From an uncultured Anaerolineae bacterium (lineage in GTDB: Bacteria; Chloroflexota; Anaerolineae; J036; Brachytrichaceae), in the NCBI GenBank assembly GCA_938028725.1, contig CALIMH010000003.1, positions 62,001 to 126,000 of the forward strand: a stretch of 64,000 nucleotides of DNA, given 5' to 3'. The notes under the pieces were generated by a model. That model did no database searches and had not been told where the DNA came from. It saw only the letters and a program-made list of their open reading frames with translations. Made by a program: the position numbers and the translations under genes. The first letter of the stretch is position 1; each line of letters starts with the position of its first letter. Positions 46,743 through 55,509 of this stretch are shown one piece after another.

Positions 46743-47606
46743 ATGGAGCACACCCACGTGGACGATGCACAACGCACGGTCGAAATTTTCGCTATTGGCA
46801 ACGAGCTGCTGGTGGGCCAAGTGCAAGACACTAACACCCACTGGCTGATCCGCGCAGTTACTGTGGCAGGCGGGCAGGTCAGGCGCGCCGGCATCCTCCG
46901 CGACGACTACACGCACATCTGCGCCGAGATCACCGCCGCGGTGCAACGCGCGCCGCGCTTGATCCTCACCACCGGCGGGCTCGGCCCAACGGACGACGAC
47001 CTCACAATCAGCGCGATCGGGCGCACCTTCGGCCTGGAAATGCGCGAACATCCCCAAGCGCTGGAGTGGGTGCGTGAGCGCTATGCTTACTTGGCCACCA
47101 TCCGCCCCAACTTTTCCGCGGAGCTGAACGCGGCGCGCCGCAAGATGGCGCTCTTCCCCGTCGGCGCAAGACCGATCTACAACCCCAGTGGCGCGGCGCC
47201 CGCCATGGCGCTGGATGTGCCCTCTGCTCATCCCGCCGGCGTGACGACCATCGTTTCCTTGCCCGGCGTGCCGTCTGAGATGAAGGCGATCTTCACCACC
47301 TCGCTTCGCCCTGTGCTGGAGCAAACCATCGGGCTGGCTTGCTACTTGGAGCACGTGCTGGTGTTGGACAAAGGCGACGAGTCGCGCATTGCGGAGCTGC
47401 TGGGCCAACTACAGGCGCGCCACCCAACAGTGTATGTCAAGTCGCGCGGCCAATGTCTGGAGGACGGCCTACGGCTGACCGTTGTGCTCTCTATCGGCGG
47501 TAAGGACGCCGCGCACATCCGCCAAGAACTGGCGCTCGCGGAACAGGAGGCGATGGAAGGGTTGCGACAGCTTGGCTACACCATCCTGCGGGTGGTGGAG
47601 TCGTGA
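46743..47606 (+). CDS. CinA/MoaB-type molybdopterin-binding domain protein
   Basis: The protein is one MoCF_biosynth domain: VEIFAIGNELLVGQVQDTN, RRAGILRDDY, LILTTGGLGPTDDDLT, and SLPGVPSEMKAIF, then a C-terminal alpha/beta part. This is the N-terminal half of CinA (ADP-ribose pyrophosphatase/competence-damage type); the C-terminal pyridine-nucleotide amidase domain is missing. Such stand-alone domains bind nucleotide-like cofactors. ATG 46743 and ATG 46725 are both possible starts. It is divergent from the acidic-protein gene. The window has moaA, C, D and E, but this gene is far from them. Confidence 0.85.
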   Translation: MEHTHVDDAQRTVEIFAIGNELLVGQVQDTNTHWLIRAVTVAGGQVRRAGILRDDYTHICAEITAAVQRAPRLILTTGGLGPTDDDLTISAIGRTFGLEMREHPQALEWVRERYAYLATIRPNFSAELNAARRKMALFPVGARPIYNPSGAAPAMALDVPSAHPAGVTTIVSLPGVPSEMKAIFTTSLRPVLEQTIGLACYLEHVLVLDKGDESRIAELLGQLQARHPTVYVKSRGQCLEDGLRLTVVLSIGGKDAAHIRQELALAEQEAMEGLRQLGYTILRVVES

Positions 47607-47612
47607 GCGGCT

Positions 47613-49031
47613 TCACCAAAACTGGCTGACGGCGAACAAGCGGCGTAGCAACGCAGCTCGCTCGGCAGGCTTCATCGGCACGGGTTGGCTGTTATCCACG
47701 ATGAACGCTGTGCGCAAGTCCGCGCCCAGGTAGCGGCCATCGTAGAACACGTGGCGATCCACAAAAGTCTGCTTGACACCCACGCCGGCCTGGTCGCCGA
47801 AAAACAAGTTGCCCACCCCATAGTGGATGAAGCCCTGGGCGTTGACACTAAAGCCCTGCACGTGGTGTCCCTGGCTGCCATTCACGATCACTGCACCGGC
47901 TTCGCGCAACGCCTGAAAATCGCGCACTTGCTGGGCCGAGGGTTGGTAGCTGTATAGCTCTAGGTACTGGATGCTGGCGATAACGTGGTAGCCGTCGGCG
48001 CGGGCGCGGCGGATCGCTGCTTGGATCAGATCGAGGTCGCGCGGGCTGCGGCTGCCGCAGCGGGCGCTGCCGGGTCGCGTGGGCATCGCCCAGTTCGAGC
48101 CAAACCAATTGCAGCCGACGAAGGCGATGCGGTTGCCGTTGTGCGTGAAGCGCGCCGGCTCCAGCGCAGTCGTGATCGTGCGCCCGCCGCCGAAGTATTG
48201 CCAGCCGCGCGCCTCATACATGTCCAACGTGGTGTGGAGATGCTGCCAGCCATAGTCCCACAGATGGTTGCCGGTCAGCTCCACCACGTCGGTGCCGACA
48301 TCCTCCAAAAGCGCGATGGAGCGGGGGGCGGAACACATCACCACGCCGCTGTTGAAGGACGGGCGCGGGCATTGGTCCCAGAAGGAAACCTCGTTGCTGA
48401 TGTGGGTGATGTCGGCGGTTCGCAGCCAGTTGCGAATAGCGGCAGCGGGATAAAGCAGGCCTTTGCGCTCCATCATGACCGCTGTGCCGCGCACCATCGC
48501 CGTCACGCCGGTCATGGCCACGACGGTCATGCGGCCCAGGTCGCGGTTGCTGGGTTTGCCTGGCACAATCAACGGGTAGCGCGCTAGCTCCGCCTCCCGC
48601 TCAAATAGGTTGACGCCATCCAGGTGGAGCAGCTTCCAACGCACTTCCAACTGGTCAAAGGGTAGGACGGCAAACGCAGCGGGATGAGCTTCCCAGGCTG
48701 CATCCAGCAGCGCGCCTGGAGACACCACGCGGATGGCAGCCTGCGGCGATGGTTCGCCCAGCAGCACCTTGAGATCGGCCAGCGTGTCCGGCGAGACGAA
48801 CAGTGTGGGTGGGCGGCGATTGTTGCTCAAGTCGCTGAGCGCAGCGGCGTCGCCGTTCCAGAAGGCGCGCAGCGCCCCACTGCTCAGGCCATCGGCCACA
48901 GTGGGGAAAGGCGCCGCCACCGCCAACACATGGCCGACGGCTTCAGACTGGGCACGCGCGACAGCGGGCGACGTCGCCACAGCAAGCGCCACCGACAGCA
49001 TCCACAGCGCCCAGCCCTGTGCCTGCCTCAT
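47613..49031 (-). CDS. secreted CapA-family (poly-gamma-glutamate synthesis CapA-like) phosphoesterase-fold protein
   Basis: The 472-residue protein has a signal peptide (about 1-27, ending VARAQ). An N-terminal region of about 140 residues has solute-binding-like strands. The PGA_cap domain follows, with VVAMTGVTAMVRG, EVSFWDQC, VVELTGNHLWDYG, FVGCNWFGS and ASIQYLE, then SQGHHVQGFSV. PGA_cap proteins have a calcineurin-like metal fold; several act in capsule or export functions. In the classical core the N-H/D motif reads TGNHxxDxG, kept here. Its ATG overlaps the MBL gene stop (49028-49031). Confidence 0.85.
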   Translation of the reverse strand: MRQAQGWALWMLSVALAVATSPAVARAQSEAVGHVLAVAAPFPTVADGLSSGALRAFWNGDAAALSDLSNNRRPPTLFVSPDTLADLKVLLGEPSPQAAIRVVSPGALLDAAWEAHPAAFAVLPFDQLEVRWKLLHLDGVNLFEREAELARYPLIVPGKPSNRDLGRMTVVAMTGVTAMVRGTAVMMERKGLLYPAAAIRNWLRTADITHISNEVSFWDQCPRPSFNSGVVMCSAPRSIALLEDVGTDVVELTGNHLWDYGWQHLHTTLDMYEARGWQYFGGGRTITTALEPARFTHNGNRIAFVGCNWFGSNWAMPTRPGSARCGSRSPRDLDLIQAAIRRARADGYHVIASIQYLELYSYQPSAQQVRDFQALREAGAVIVNGSQGHHVQGFSVNAQGFIHYGVGNLFFGDQAGVGVKQTFVDRHVFYDGRYLGADLRTAFIVDNSQPVPMKPAERAALLRRLFAVSQFW

Positions 49032-49852
49032 GCTGCCTCGGCGTCGGTCAAACGCACGCACAGCCCCTCGACGGGTATGAACACAGCACCGCTGAACTCG
49101 CGCTTTGCTTCCTCCAGCAGCACTGCCTGCTTATCCTCATACATCGCGTCAATGTGGGTGAGCGCCAGGCGTCGGGCGGCAGCGGCTTGAGCGTTGCGAC
49201 CGGCGATTTGGGCGGTGCTGTGGCCGTGAGCGCCGGCGGCAAACTCCGGGTTGAGCGTGGCGCTGTAGGCGGCCTCGTGCACGAGCAGGTCCGCCTGCGC
49301 AGCCAGCAGCAACACGTTCTCGTTGGGCATGGTGTCGCCGGTGAAGGCGATCACACGACGCTCGAACGGGGCGCCCGTCTCGATGCGCAAACCGACCGAG
49401 GGGGCGAAGTCGCTGTGGCGCATCGGCCACGTGCGCAGTTGAATGCCAGGATGGATGCGAGCCACGCCCGGGGCATCGTGGGGCACCACGATGCGCGGCG
49501 CCGATTCAGTCACCCCCTCCACATGCCCAAACGTGGCAGCCATCAGCGCATCCAGCGCCTGAAAGGTCAATGCCGTTGCGATCAAGATGGGCGGGGGCAG
49601 GCGCTCCGCTTCGCGCAGCTCGCGCCACAGCATCAACATCGGATAGCCCAGCGTGTGGTCGCCATGACGATGGGTGAAGAACACATGCGTGATCTGCCCC
49701 GGCGAGACGCCCACTGCGTCTAGTTGCTGCAGGATAGCCGGGCCGCAGTCAACCAGTATGCACTCGCTGCCGATGCGGACCAAGTAAGCGGCGTTGGTCT
49801 GGTTGCGCATGGGCAGCGCAGCGCCCACGCCGAGGAACATCACCTCGATCAC
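49028..49852 (-). CDS. metallo-beta-lactamase fold hydrolase, RNase Z-like
   Basis: The 274-residue protein has the MBL motif HRHGDH (in FFTHRHGDHTLGY), GCG.A..-like N terminus (FLGVGAALPMRNQTN), FTGDTMPNE, and HSTAQIAGRNAQ with the late metal histidine. This is the RNase Z/arylsulfatase/PhnP-like branch. The Zn-binding flexible arm of RNase Z is not obvious, so a general small-molecule or nucleotide phosphodiesterase role is possible. It is the middle gene of a three-gene operon joined by ATGA overlaps on both sides. Confidence 0.87.
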   Translation of the reverse strand: MIEVMFLGVGAALPMRNQTNAAYLVRIGSECILVDCGPAILQQLDAVGVSPGQITHVFFTHRHGDHTLGYPMLMLWRELREAERLPPPILIATALTFQALDALMAATFGHVEGVTESAPRIVVPHDAPGVARIHPGIQLRTWPMRHSDFAPSVGLRIETGAPFERRVIAFTGDTMPNENVLLLAAQADLLVHEAAYSATLNPEFAAGAHGHSTAQIAGRNAQAAAARRLALTHIDAMYEDKQAVLLEEAKREFSGAVFIPVEGLCVRLTDAEAA

Positions 49853-50571
49853 GCCTTCACCCCCTCTGGTCTGATCACGATGGGCAACGGCGCGCCGATG
49901 GTCACCGCCAACACACCCTCGCCGCGCTGGGCGAGGAAGCGCGCTTCAGGGCTATGCTCTGCCGGTCGCTGCAGATACACCTGGCAGCCCTTCAAGCTGT
50001 AGATGTGCGTGTTGGGCTGCGTCTCTGCAGGTCCAAAGACGAGGTCATAGGCTTGCTTAGCGCGGCTCAATTGGGTGACGCCTACGCGCACCTGCACAAT
50101 TCCGCTGGCGGCGTTGTCGTGCAGGGTGTGCTTGTTGCCAAGGGGCACACGCAGCTCGCGTGGGGTGATGTCCTCGATGAAGAAAGGCAACCCAAGGTGC
50201 GCATCGGTGGGGAAGGCGCTGCGCCAGCGCAGCTCAATCTCGTCTGGCCGTCGCCGTCCTCCTTCGTGTGGGCTTTCCAGGGGCAATAATGCCTGCTGCC
50301 AGCGTCGCACGCGCTCCTGCAGCTGGTCCACACCAATAGCGAAATCAATTGGCCCCCAAAAGCCACGGTAGCGCGCCCAGCGATGCGCAGCACCGGCCAC
50401 ACGAAAGGCCAATAGTTCCACATAACTGCCATCGGCAAAGCACACCAGCGCGTTGTGGGTGAGGCCATCGCTGTGCACACCGCCGGGGGTCACGGTAAAC
50501 CCTTGCGCGCGCCAATCCTGGATTGCCTCGTCCAAGTCGCGTACTAACACCACCACGTGGTCCAAGCGCAT
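49849..50571 (-). CDS. VOC/glyoxalase-like domain protein
   Basis: The 240-residue protein begins MRLDHVVVLVRDLDEAIQDW, the first strand-helix of vicinal oxygen chelate (glyoxalase_3-like) domains, and has a second half-domain from about residue 155 (GIVQVRVGVTQLSRAKQAY). VOC proteins bind a divalent metal and act in dioxygenase, isomerase or resistance chemistry; only some ligands are clear here. It is the first gene of the VOC-MBL-CapA run and divergent from arsC. Substrate unknown. Confidence 0.82.
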   Translation of the reverse strand: MRLDHVVVLVRDLDEAIQDWRAQGFTVTPGGVHSDGLTHNALVCFADGSYVELLAFRVAGAAHRWARYRGFWGPIDFAIGVDQLQERVRRWQQALLPLESPHEGGRRRPDEIELRWRSAFPTDAHLGLPFFIEDITPRELRVPLGNKHTLHDNAASGIVQVRVGVTQLSRAKQAYDLVFGPAETQPNTHIYSLKGCQVYLQRPAEHSPEARFLAQRGEGVLAVTIGAPLPIVIRPEGVKA

Positions 50572-50688
50572 GAAGACAGTATAGGCGAAGCACAGCGCCC
50601 GCCGGCCCTATCGCGGTTTCGAGCGCTGCGCGCGTGTGAAGCGCGCGTTAACAATCGCGCGCCCTGTTTCGCCTATGCTAGGGTCGCT

Positions 50689-51087
50689 ATGAAGCGCGTG
50701 CTTTTTCTCTGCACTGGCAACTCCTGCCGCAGCCAAATGGCCGAAGCGATTGTCAACGCCCGCCTGGGTGAGCGCTGGCAAGCTTACAGCGCCGGCACAC
50801 GGCCGGCTGGCTACGTGCATCCGAAGGCTCAGCTCGTGCTCGCGGAAATTGGCATTCGCCACGAGGGACGCTCGAAGTCGCCTGAGGCACTGCGCGACCT
50901 GCAGTTCGATGTGGTGGTGACCGTGTGCGACGCCGCCGCAGAGGAATGTCCAACGTGGCTCGGCCAGGGGAAGGTGGTGCATTGCAGCTTCCCCGACCCA
51001 GCCAAGAGCGACGACATCAACGAGTTTCGCGCCGTGCGCGACGCCATCGCGCGCGAGATCCCGGCACTGCTGGAGCGCTTAGAGTGA
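50689..51087 (+). CDS. arsC: thioredoxin-linked arsenate reductase, LMW-PTPase fold
   Basis: The 132-residue protein has the phosphatase loop CTGNSCRS with C8 and R14, and the redox cysteines C80 and C87 in VTVCDAAAEECP, plus FPDPAKSDD with the catalytic Asp. The triad C8, C80 and C87 matches the pattern of the thioredoxin-dependent arsenate reductases (pI258 type). It reduces arsenate to arsenite in the cytoplasm. TATGCT ends 9 bases before the ATG, suggesting a leaderless or very short leader. No arsR or arsB lies beside it; a convergent aquaporin gene does. Confidence 0.93.
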   Translation: MKRVLFLCTGNSCRSQMAEAIVNARLGERWQAYSAGTRPAGYVHPKAQLVLAEIGIRHEGRSKSPEALRDLQFDVVVTVCDAAAEECPTWLGQGKVVHCSFPDPAKSDDINEFRAVRDAIAREIPALLERLE

Positions 51088-51097
51088 CCCCCATGGC

Positions 51098-51808
51098 CTA
51101 GCGCCGGCCGGTGGGCTTTTTGGGCGGTGTAGGCTCTTTGGTCTCCGCGAACACCGTGGTGGATACCACTGCTGCCAGCACCGCCCCGAGGACCGGCCCC
51201 AGCACGTAAATCCAGAGCTGATCGAGCTGCCCCGCAGCCAGCGCCGGGCCGATCGAACGGGCCGGGTTCAGACTTGCGCCGGTGATTGCCCCGCCGGCCA
51301 AGATCAGCGTTGTCAGGGTGAGGCCAACGCCGATCGGCGCCAAAGAGCCGGCCTTGCCCTTCACGGCTGCCTCAAGCGCGACAAAAGCGAGGAAGAAGGT
51401 CAAGATCAGCTCCACGAACATCGCATTGATTGCGTTGGTCGCGGCCGGGTTGTAAGCAAACGCGCCGAAGTTGGCCGCGGCGCCTTGCGGCAAAAACAGG
51501 CGCAGCAAAAACGCTGCCACCACACCAGCCAACACCTGGGCAACGATCAACAACACCGCGCGCAGCCACGGCAGTGCGCCGGCCAGCGCAGCGCTCAGCG
51601 TCACCGCGGGGTTCACAAATGCCCCGCTCACGTTGCCCAGCGAAAACGCCACGAACATCACCACCAGCCCATGTGCAAACGCCGGCACAAGCGGGCCGCC
51701 GCCGTAGCCTGGCTGCGCGGTGGCCCACACAGCCGCCGAACCAATGAAGACAAACGCGAAAGTGCCGATAAACTCCGCCAAGATCGCCTGAATATCCTTT
51801 CGAGTCAT
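51098..51808 (-). CDS. MIP family channel (aquaporin/aquaglyceroporin)
   Basis: The 236-residue channel has six hydrophobic helices and both half-helix motifs, NPA in SGAFVNPAVTLSAA and NPA in GASLNPARSIGPA. The short length and residue pattern fit AqpZ-like water channels. Some bacterial MIP proteins carry out arsenite (AqpS). The gene is tail-to-tail with arsC, 10 bases apart. I start at ATG 51808 (MTRKDIQAILAEF) rather than the frame opening at 51874. The C-terminal end is Lys/Pro-rich (PTPPKKPTGRR). Confidence 0.92.
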   Translation of the reverse strand: MTRKDIQAILAEFIGTFAFVFIGSAAVWATAQPGYGGGPLVPAFAHGLVVMFVAFSLGNVSGAFVNPAVTLSAALAGALPWLRAVLLIVAQVLAGVVAAFLLRLFLPQGAAANFGAFAYNPAATNAINAMFVELILTFFLAFVALEAAVKGKAGSLAPIGVGLTLTTLILAGGAITGASLNPARSIGPALAAGQLDQLWIYVLGPVLGAVLAAVVSTTVFAETKEPTPPKKPTGRR

Positions 51809-51870
51809 TGCTTTGCTCCTGAGGCAGATTGACAATGGCGATTGCCAAACATGCTGCGCGGGGCACGCCT

Positions 51871-53307
51871 TCACGCATGAGTGAGCGCATGCAGCACCCG
51901 CACCGCCTGATCACAAGCCGAGGCCGCCACCACCATGCTGATCGAGCACTCCGAGGACCCTTGAGCAATGGCGAAGACGTTGATGTTGGCATTGCCCAGC
52001 GCGCCGAACACGCGCCCGCTCACACCGGGCGTGTCGCGCAGGCCGGCGCTCACTGCTGTCACGATAGCAGCCTGATCAAAGCTGCTCACACCGTCAATGT
52101 CGCGGCGGCGGATTTCGTCGGCGAACTCGTCGCGCAGCGCGCTCAACACCGCCGGCGCAGCATCGCGCGGGATGACAAAGCAGATGCTTTGCTCCGACGA
52201 GGCTTGTGAGATCATGTACACGCTCACGCCCGCGCGCGCCACCGTGGAGAAAGTGCGCGCTGCGATGCCGGGCACGCCGCGCATCCCCGCCCCGGCAACT
52301 GTCACCAGGCTCACGTTCTTGATGGCAGTCACTGCCGTGATCACGCCACTGCGCCGCTCCTGCGGCGGGCGATACACAATCAACGTGCCCGCGTGCGAGG
52401 GGTTAAAGGTGTTCTTGACCCGCAGGGGGATGTTGCGCTCAAGCAGCGGCGCAATCGTCAGCGGATGCAGCACGGAGGCGCCGAAATACGCCATCTCGCT
52501 CATCTCTTGGGCGGTCAGCACGGGGATGGTGTGGGCATCAGGGACCACTCGCGGGTCGGCGCTCAGCACGCCATCCACGTCGGTGTAGTTGAACACTGCG
52601 TCGGCGTCCAACGCAGCAGCGATGATGCTGGCGCTGTAGTCGCTGCCGCCGCGCCCCAAGGTGGTGGGCACGCCCTGTTCGGTGGCGCCGATGAAGCCGG
52701 TCACCACCGGCACGATGCCCTCCTCCAGCGCCGGCAACAGGCGCGCGCGTGTGCGCTCGCGGGTAAGCGCCATGATCGGCGCGGCAGCCTGGAAGCGGCT
52801 GTCAGTCACGATGAGGTCGGAGGCGTCGAACGCCTCGCTGCGCACCCCCAAGCCGCGGATTGCGCCGGCCAAGATGCGCGCGGCCATGCGCTCGCCCAAA
52901 CCGGCGATCGCATCCAGCGCGCGCGGCGTGATCTCGCCGAGCACACACACACTGGAGCAGAGCGTCTCGAAAGCGTTCAAGAGCTGCTCCACCTCTTCGC
53001 CAATGCGCCAGCGATCATCCGCTGCGGGCACAGCGCCTTCGATGGCGGCGAAGTGCTTGTCGGCCAGCAATCGCCGCGCGCGCCGATAGGCTTCGGCGTC
53101 GCCCTGAGCTGCCGCACGAGCAGCGTGCAACAGCATGTCGGTCACCTTCACGTTGTCGCGCGGGTCAGCAGACTTGCCCATCGCCGAGGTGACCACGACG
53201 ACATGCTCGTAGTGGGCAGTTGCGTCGCAGGCGATTTGGGCAGCTTGGCGGATCGCCTGGGCATCGCCGACCGAGGTGCCGCCAAATTTCAACACAGCTA
53301 GTGCCAT
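51871..53307 (-). CDS. lysC: aspartate kinase
   Basis: Aspartate kinase makes aspartyl phosphate for lysine, threonine and methionine. The 478-residue protein has KFGGTSVGDAQAIRQA, the catalytic core with TLGRGGSDYSASIIAAALDA and NYTDVDGVLSADPR, and two C-terminal ACT domains (VSLVTVAGAGMRGVPG, and VGLRDTPG-like ...GALGNANINVFAIAQGSSE). It resembles the ThrA/LysC monofunctional group. I start at ATG 53307 (MALAVLKFGG); the frame opens farther upstream over wecB. Stand-alone; the ACT domains imply feedback inhibition by lysine or threonine. Confidence 0.94.
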   Translation of the reverse strand: MALAVLKFGGTSVGDAQAIRQAAQIACDATAHYEHVVVVTSAMGKSADPRDNVKVTDMLLHAARAAAQGDAEAYRRARRLLADKHFAAIEGAVPAADDRWRIGEEVEQLLNAFETLCSSVCVLGEITPRALDAIAGLGERMAARILAGAIRGLGVRSEAFDASDLIVTDSRFQAAAPIMALTRERTRARLLPALEEGIVPVVTGFIGATEQGVPTTLGRGGSDYSASIIAAALDADAVFNYTDVDGVLSADPRVVPDAHTIPVLTAQEMSEMAYFGASVLHPLTIAPLLERNIPLRVKNTFNPSHAGTLIVYRPPQERRSGVITAVTAIKNVSLVTVAGAGMRGVPGIAARTFSTVARAGVSVYMISQASSEQSICFVIPRDAAPAVLSALRDEFADEIRRRDIDGVSSFDQAAIVTAVSAGLRDTPGVSGRVFGALGNANINVFAIAQGSSECSISMVVAASACDQAVRVLHALTHA

Positions 53308-53341
53308 GGTTTTGTTGTGCTCGTGGAAAATGCCGCGTGGA

Positions 53342-54457
53342 TTATAGAGGGTAGTTAAGGAGCGCTTCTGCGATACGTGGCGCGGCGTGGCCATCGCCGT
53401 AGGGGTTGATCGCGCGCGCCATCGCCGCGTAGGCGCTGGGATCGTCGAGCAGGCATGCCGCCTCGGCCACAATGCGCGCGCGATCCGTGCCCACTAACTT
53501 GACCGTGCCAGCCTCCACGGCTTCGGGACGCTCCGTAGTCTCGCGCAACACCAGCACTGGCTTGCCGAGGCCCGGCGCCTCCTCTTGAATGCCACCGCTG
53601 TCAGTGAGGACCAGGGTGGCGCGCTGCATCACATGCGCCAGCGTCAAGTAGTCGAGCGGTGGCGTGAGCGTGATATTGGGGACGCCGCCCAGCCACTGCC
53701 GCACCGGTCCATCCACGTTGGGGTTGAGGTGCACCGGATACACGATGTGCACGTCCCCATCGTAGCGCTCGGCCAAGTCGCGCAGGGCCAAGCAAATCTG
53801 CTCGATGCCGCGCCCAAAGTTCTCACGGCGGTGGGCGGTCACCAAAATCAGGCGGCGCTCGCCCCACGGCACATCGGCCAATGCTCCTTGACGGAGATCG
53901 CACGGCATGGCGACCACCTGATAGAGCGCATCAATCACGGGGTTGCCGGTGACGACGATCCGTGCCTCGGGCACACCCTCCGCGAGCAGATGCTGGCGCG
54001 CCTTTTGAGTCGGCGCAAAGTGGAGGTCGCCGATCACGGTGACAATGCGCCGGTTGATCTCCTCGGGGAATGGTTGTCGTTTGTCGAACGTGCGTAGGCC
54101 GGCCTCCACGTGGCCTACTCGCACGCCACAGTAAAAGGCGGCCAGCGCCGCGCTCATCACCGTGGTGGTGTCGCCCTGCACAATCACCCAGTCGGGCCGC
54201 TCCGCTTGTATCACCGGTTCCAAATGCACCAACACGCTGGCGGTCAGTTGAGCCAAGCTTTGATTCGGTTGCATCACGTTGAGGTCGTAATGAGGCTGGA
54301 TGCCGAACAACTGCAACACCTGGTCCAGCATGTGGCGATGCTGGCCGGTCACACACACGCGCACCTGCGGGCGACGCGGATGCCGACACAGCGCGCTGAT
54401 CACCGGGGCGAGCTTGATCGCCTCGGGGCGCGTGCCGAAGATCACGAGCACCTTCAT
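53342..54457 (-). CDS. wecB: UDP-N-acetylglucosamine 2-epimerase
   Basis: WecB interconverts UDP-GlcNAc and UDP-ManNAc for surface polysaccharides. The 371-residue protein has the GT-B fold motifs MKVLVIFGTRPEAIKLAPVI, CVTGQHRHML, VQGDTTTVMSAALAAFY and HVEAGLRTFDK, then TAHRRENFG, LTDSGGIQEEAPGLGKPVLV and the catalytic residues around those segments. ATG 54457 follows TTGGAGCGT, a usable ribosome site. It is divergent from the LysM/CAP gene, 43 bases apart. UDP-GlcNAc itself would come from GlmU at the other end of the window. Confidence 0.95.
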   Translation of the reverse strand: MKVLVIFGTRPEAIKLAPVISALCRHPRRPQVRVCVTGQHRHMLDQVLQLFGIQPHYDLNVMQPNQSLAQLTASVLVHLEPVIQAERPDWVIVQGDTTTVMSAALAAFYCGVRVGHVEAGLRTFDKRQPFPEEINRRIVTVIGDLHFAPTQKARQHLLAEGVPEARIVVTGNPVIDALYQVVAMPCDLRQGALADVPWGERRLILVTAHRRENFGRGIEQICLALRDLAERYDGDVHIVYPVHLNPNVDGPVRQWLGGVPNITLTPPLDYLTLAHVMQRATLVLTDSGGIQEEAPGLGKPVLVLRETTERPEAVEAGTVKLVGTDRARIVAEAACLLDDPSAYAAMARAINPYGDGHAAPRIAEALLNYPL

Positions 54458-54500
54458 ACGCTCCAAGGTTACTGCACCTTGTGCGATACACTCCACCCCC

Positions 54501-55367
54501 ATGAGACGGCTGCTCGCATTGGCAGTTGCTGGTGGCCTTTGGTTGGGTCTGGCGCAGCCACTGTACGCGCAACCTGACGCCCAGCCAGAGCACATCGTGC
54601 GCGCCGGCGACACCTTGCTGGCCATCGCCCTGCACTACCACACCACAGTCCAAGAGCTGATGCAGCTGAACGGGCTAACCAATCCCGACTTCATCCAGGT
54701 TGGCCAGCGATTGCGCCTGCCAAGCAGCCCGATGACCAAGGCAGCCCCCGTGCACATTGTGCAGCCAGGCGACACGTTGCTGGCGATCGCGCTGCGCTAC
54801 CGCACCACCATCCCGGCGCTGATGCAACTGAACGGCCTGACCAACCCCGATGTGATCCGCGTAGGCCAGCGGATACGACTGCCAGCCGGCAGCCCAACAC
54901 CGCCGCCAGTAGTCAGTCCACCCGCACTACCCCCCTCGCCTTCAGTAAGCCTCCCCCCAGCGACCGATGACCTTGCTGCGATGCGCGCTGCGCTGTTGGC
55001 GCACCACAACCGCGCGCGCCTTGCCAATGGCGTGTCGCCGCTCAGCTACTCACCCCTGCTGGAACAGGCTGCGCAAGCCCATGCCGAGGACTGTGCCCGG
55101 CGGGGCTGGTGCAGCCACATCGGCTCAGACGGATCGCGCGCGAGCCAGCGCATCGCGCGGGCCGGCCACCAGGGTCGCTTTACCGGTGAAAACTGGGCCT
55201 GGTCACGCAGCGCTGACAAGGCTTTTGCGATGTGGTATGAGGATGAACTGCCTGATGGCCCGCATGTGCGCAACATCCTCTCGCCACGCTATGACGAGGT
55301 GGGGTTTGGCATTGCCCCCCACCCACAGGGCGGCTTCTTCTTCGTCACCAACTTCGCCAGCCGCTGA
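54501..55367 (+). CDS. secreted LysM x2 and CAP (SCP/PR1-like) domain protein
   Basis: The 288-residue protein has a signal peptide (1-23, AQPLYAQ), two LysM repeats (about 32-75: HIVRAGDTLLAIALHYHTTV; about 83-127: HIVQPGDTLLAIALRYRTTI), a Pro-rich linker and a CAP domain (about 160-288) with HNRARLANGVSPL, WCSHIGSDGSRASQRI and GENWAWSR. LysM binds peptidoglycan, and bacterial CAP proteins (YkwD/SafA type) occur at the cell wall and in spores; activity is unknown. TACACT ends 8 bases before ATG 54501, so the transcript may be leaderless. Confidence 0.9.
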   Translation: MRRLLALAVAGGLWLGLAQPLYAQPDAQPEHIVRAGDTLLAIALHYHTTVQELMQLNGLTNPDFIQVGQRLRLPSSPMTKAAPVHIVQPGDTLLAIALRYRTTIPALMQLNGLTNPDVIRVGQRIRLPAGSPTPPPVVSPPALPPSPSVSLPPATDDLAAMRAALLAHHNRARLANGVSPLSYSPLLEQAAQAHAEDCARRGWCSHIGSDGSRASQRIARAGHQGRFTGENWAWSRSADKAFAMWYEDELPDGPHVRNILSPRYDEVGFGIAPHPQGGFFFVTNFASR

Positions 55368-55509
55368 GGGGAATAAGCAAACTCACAAGCAAATTTGAAC
55401 GTGCTAAAATCCTCCACATCCTGCGCGCGCTGATCGCAGATCTCACCAGGGCTAAGAGCGTGGCGTCTGACAACAAGGTTTAATCCAAGATATGCGAGAG
55501 GCAGAAAAA

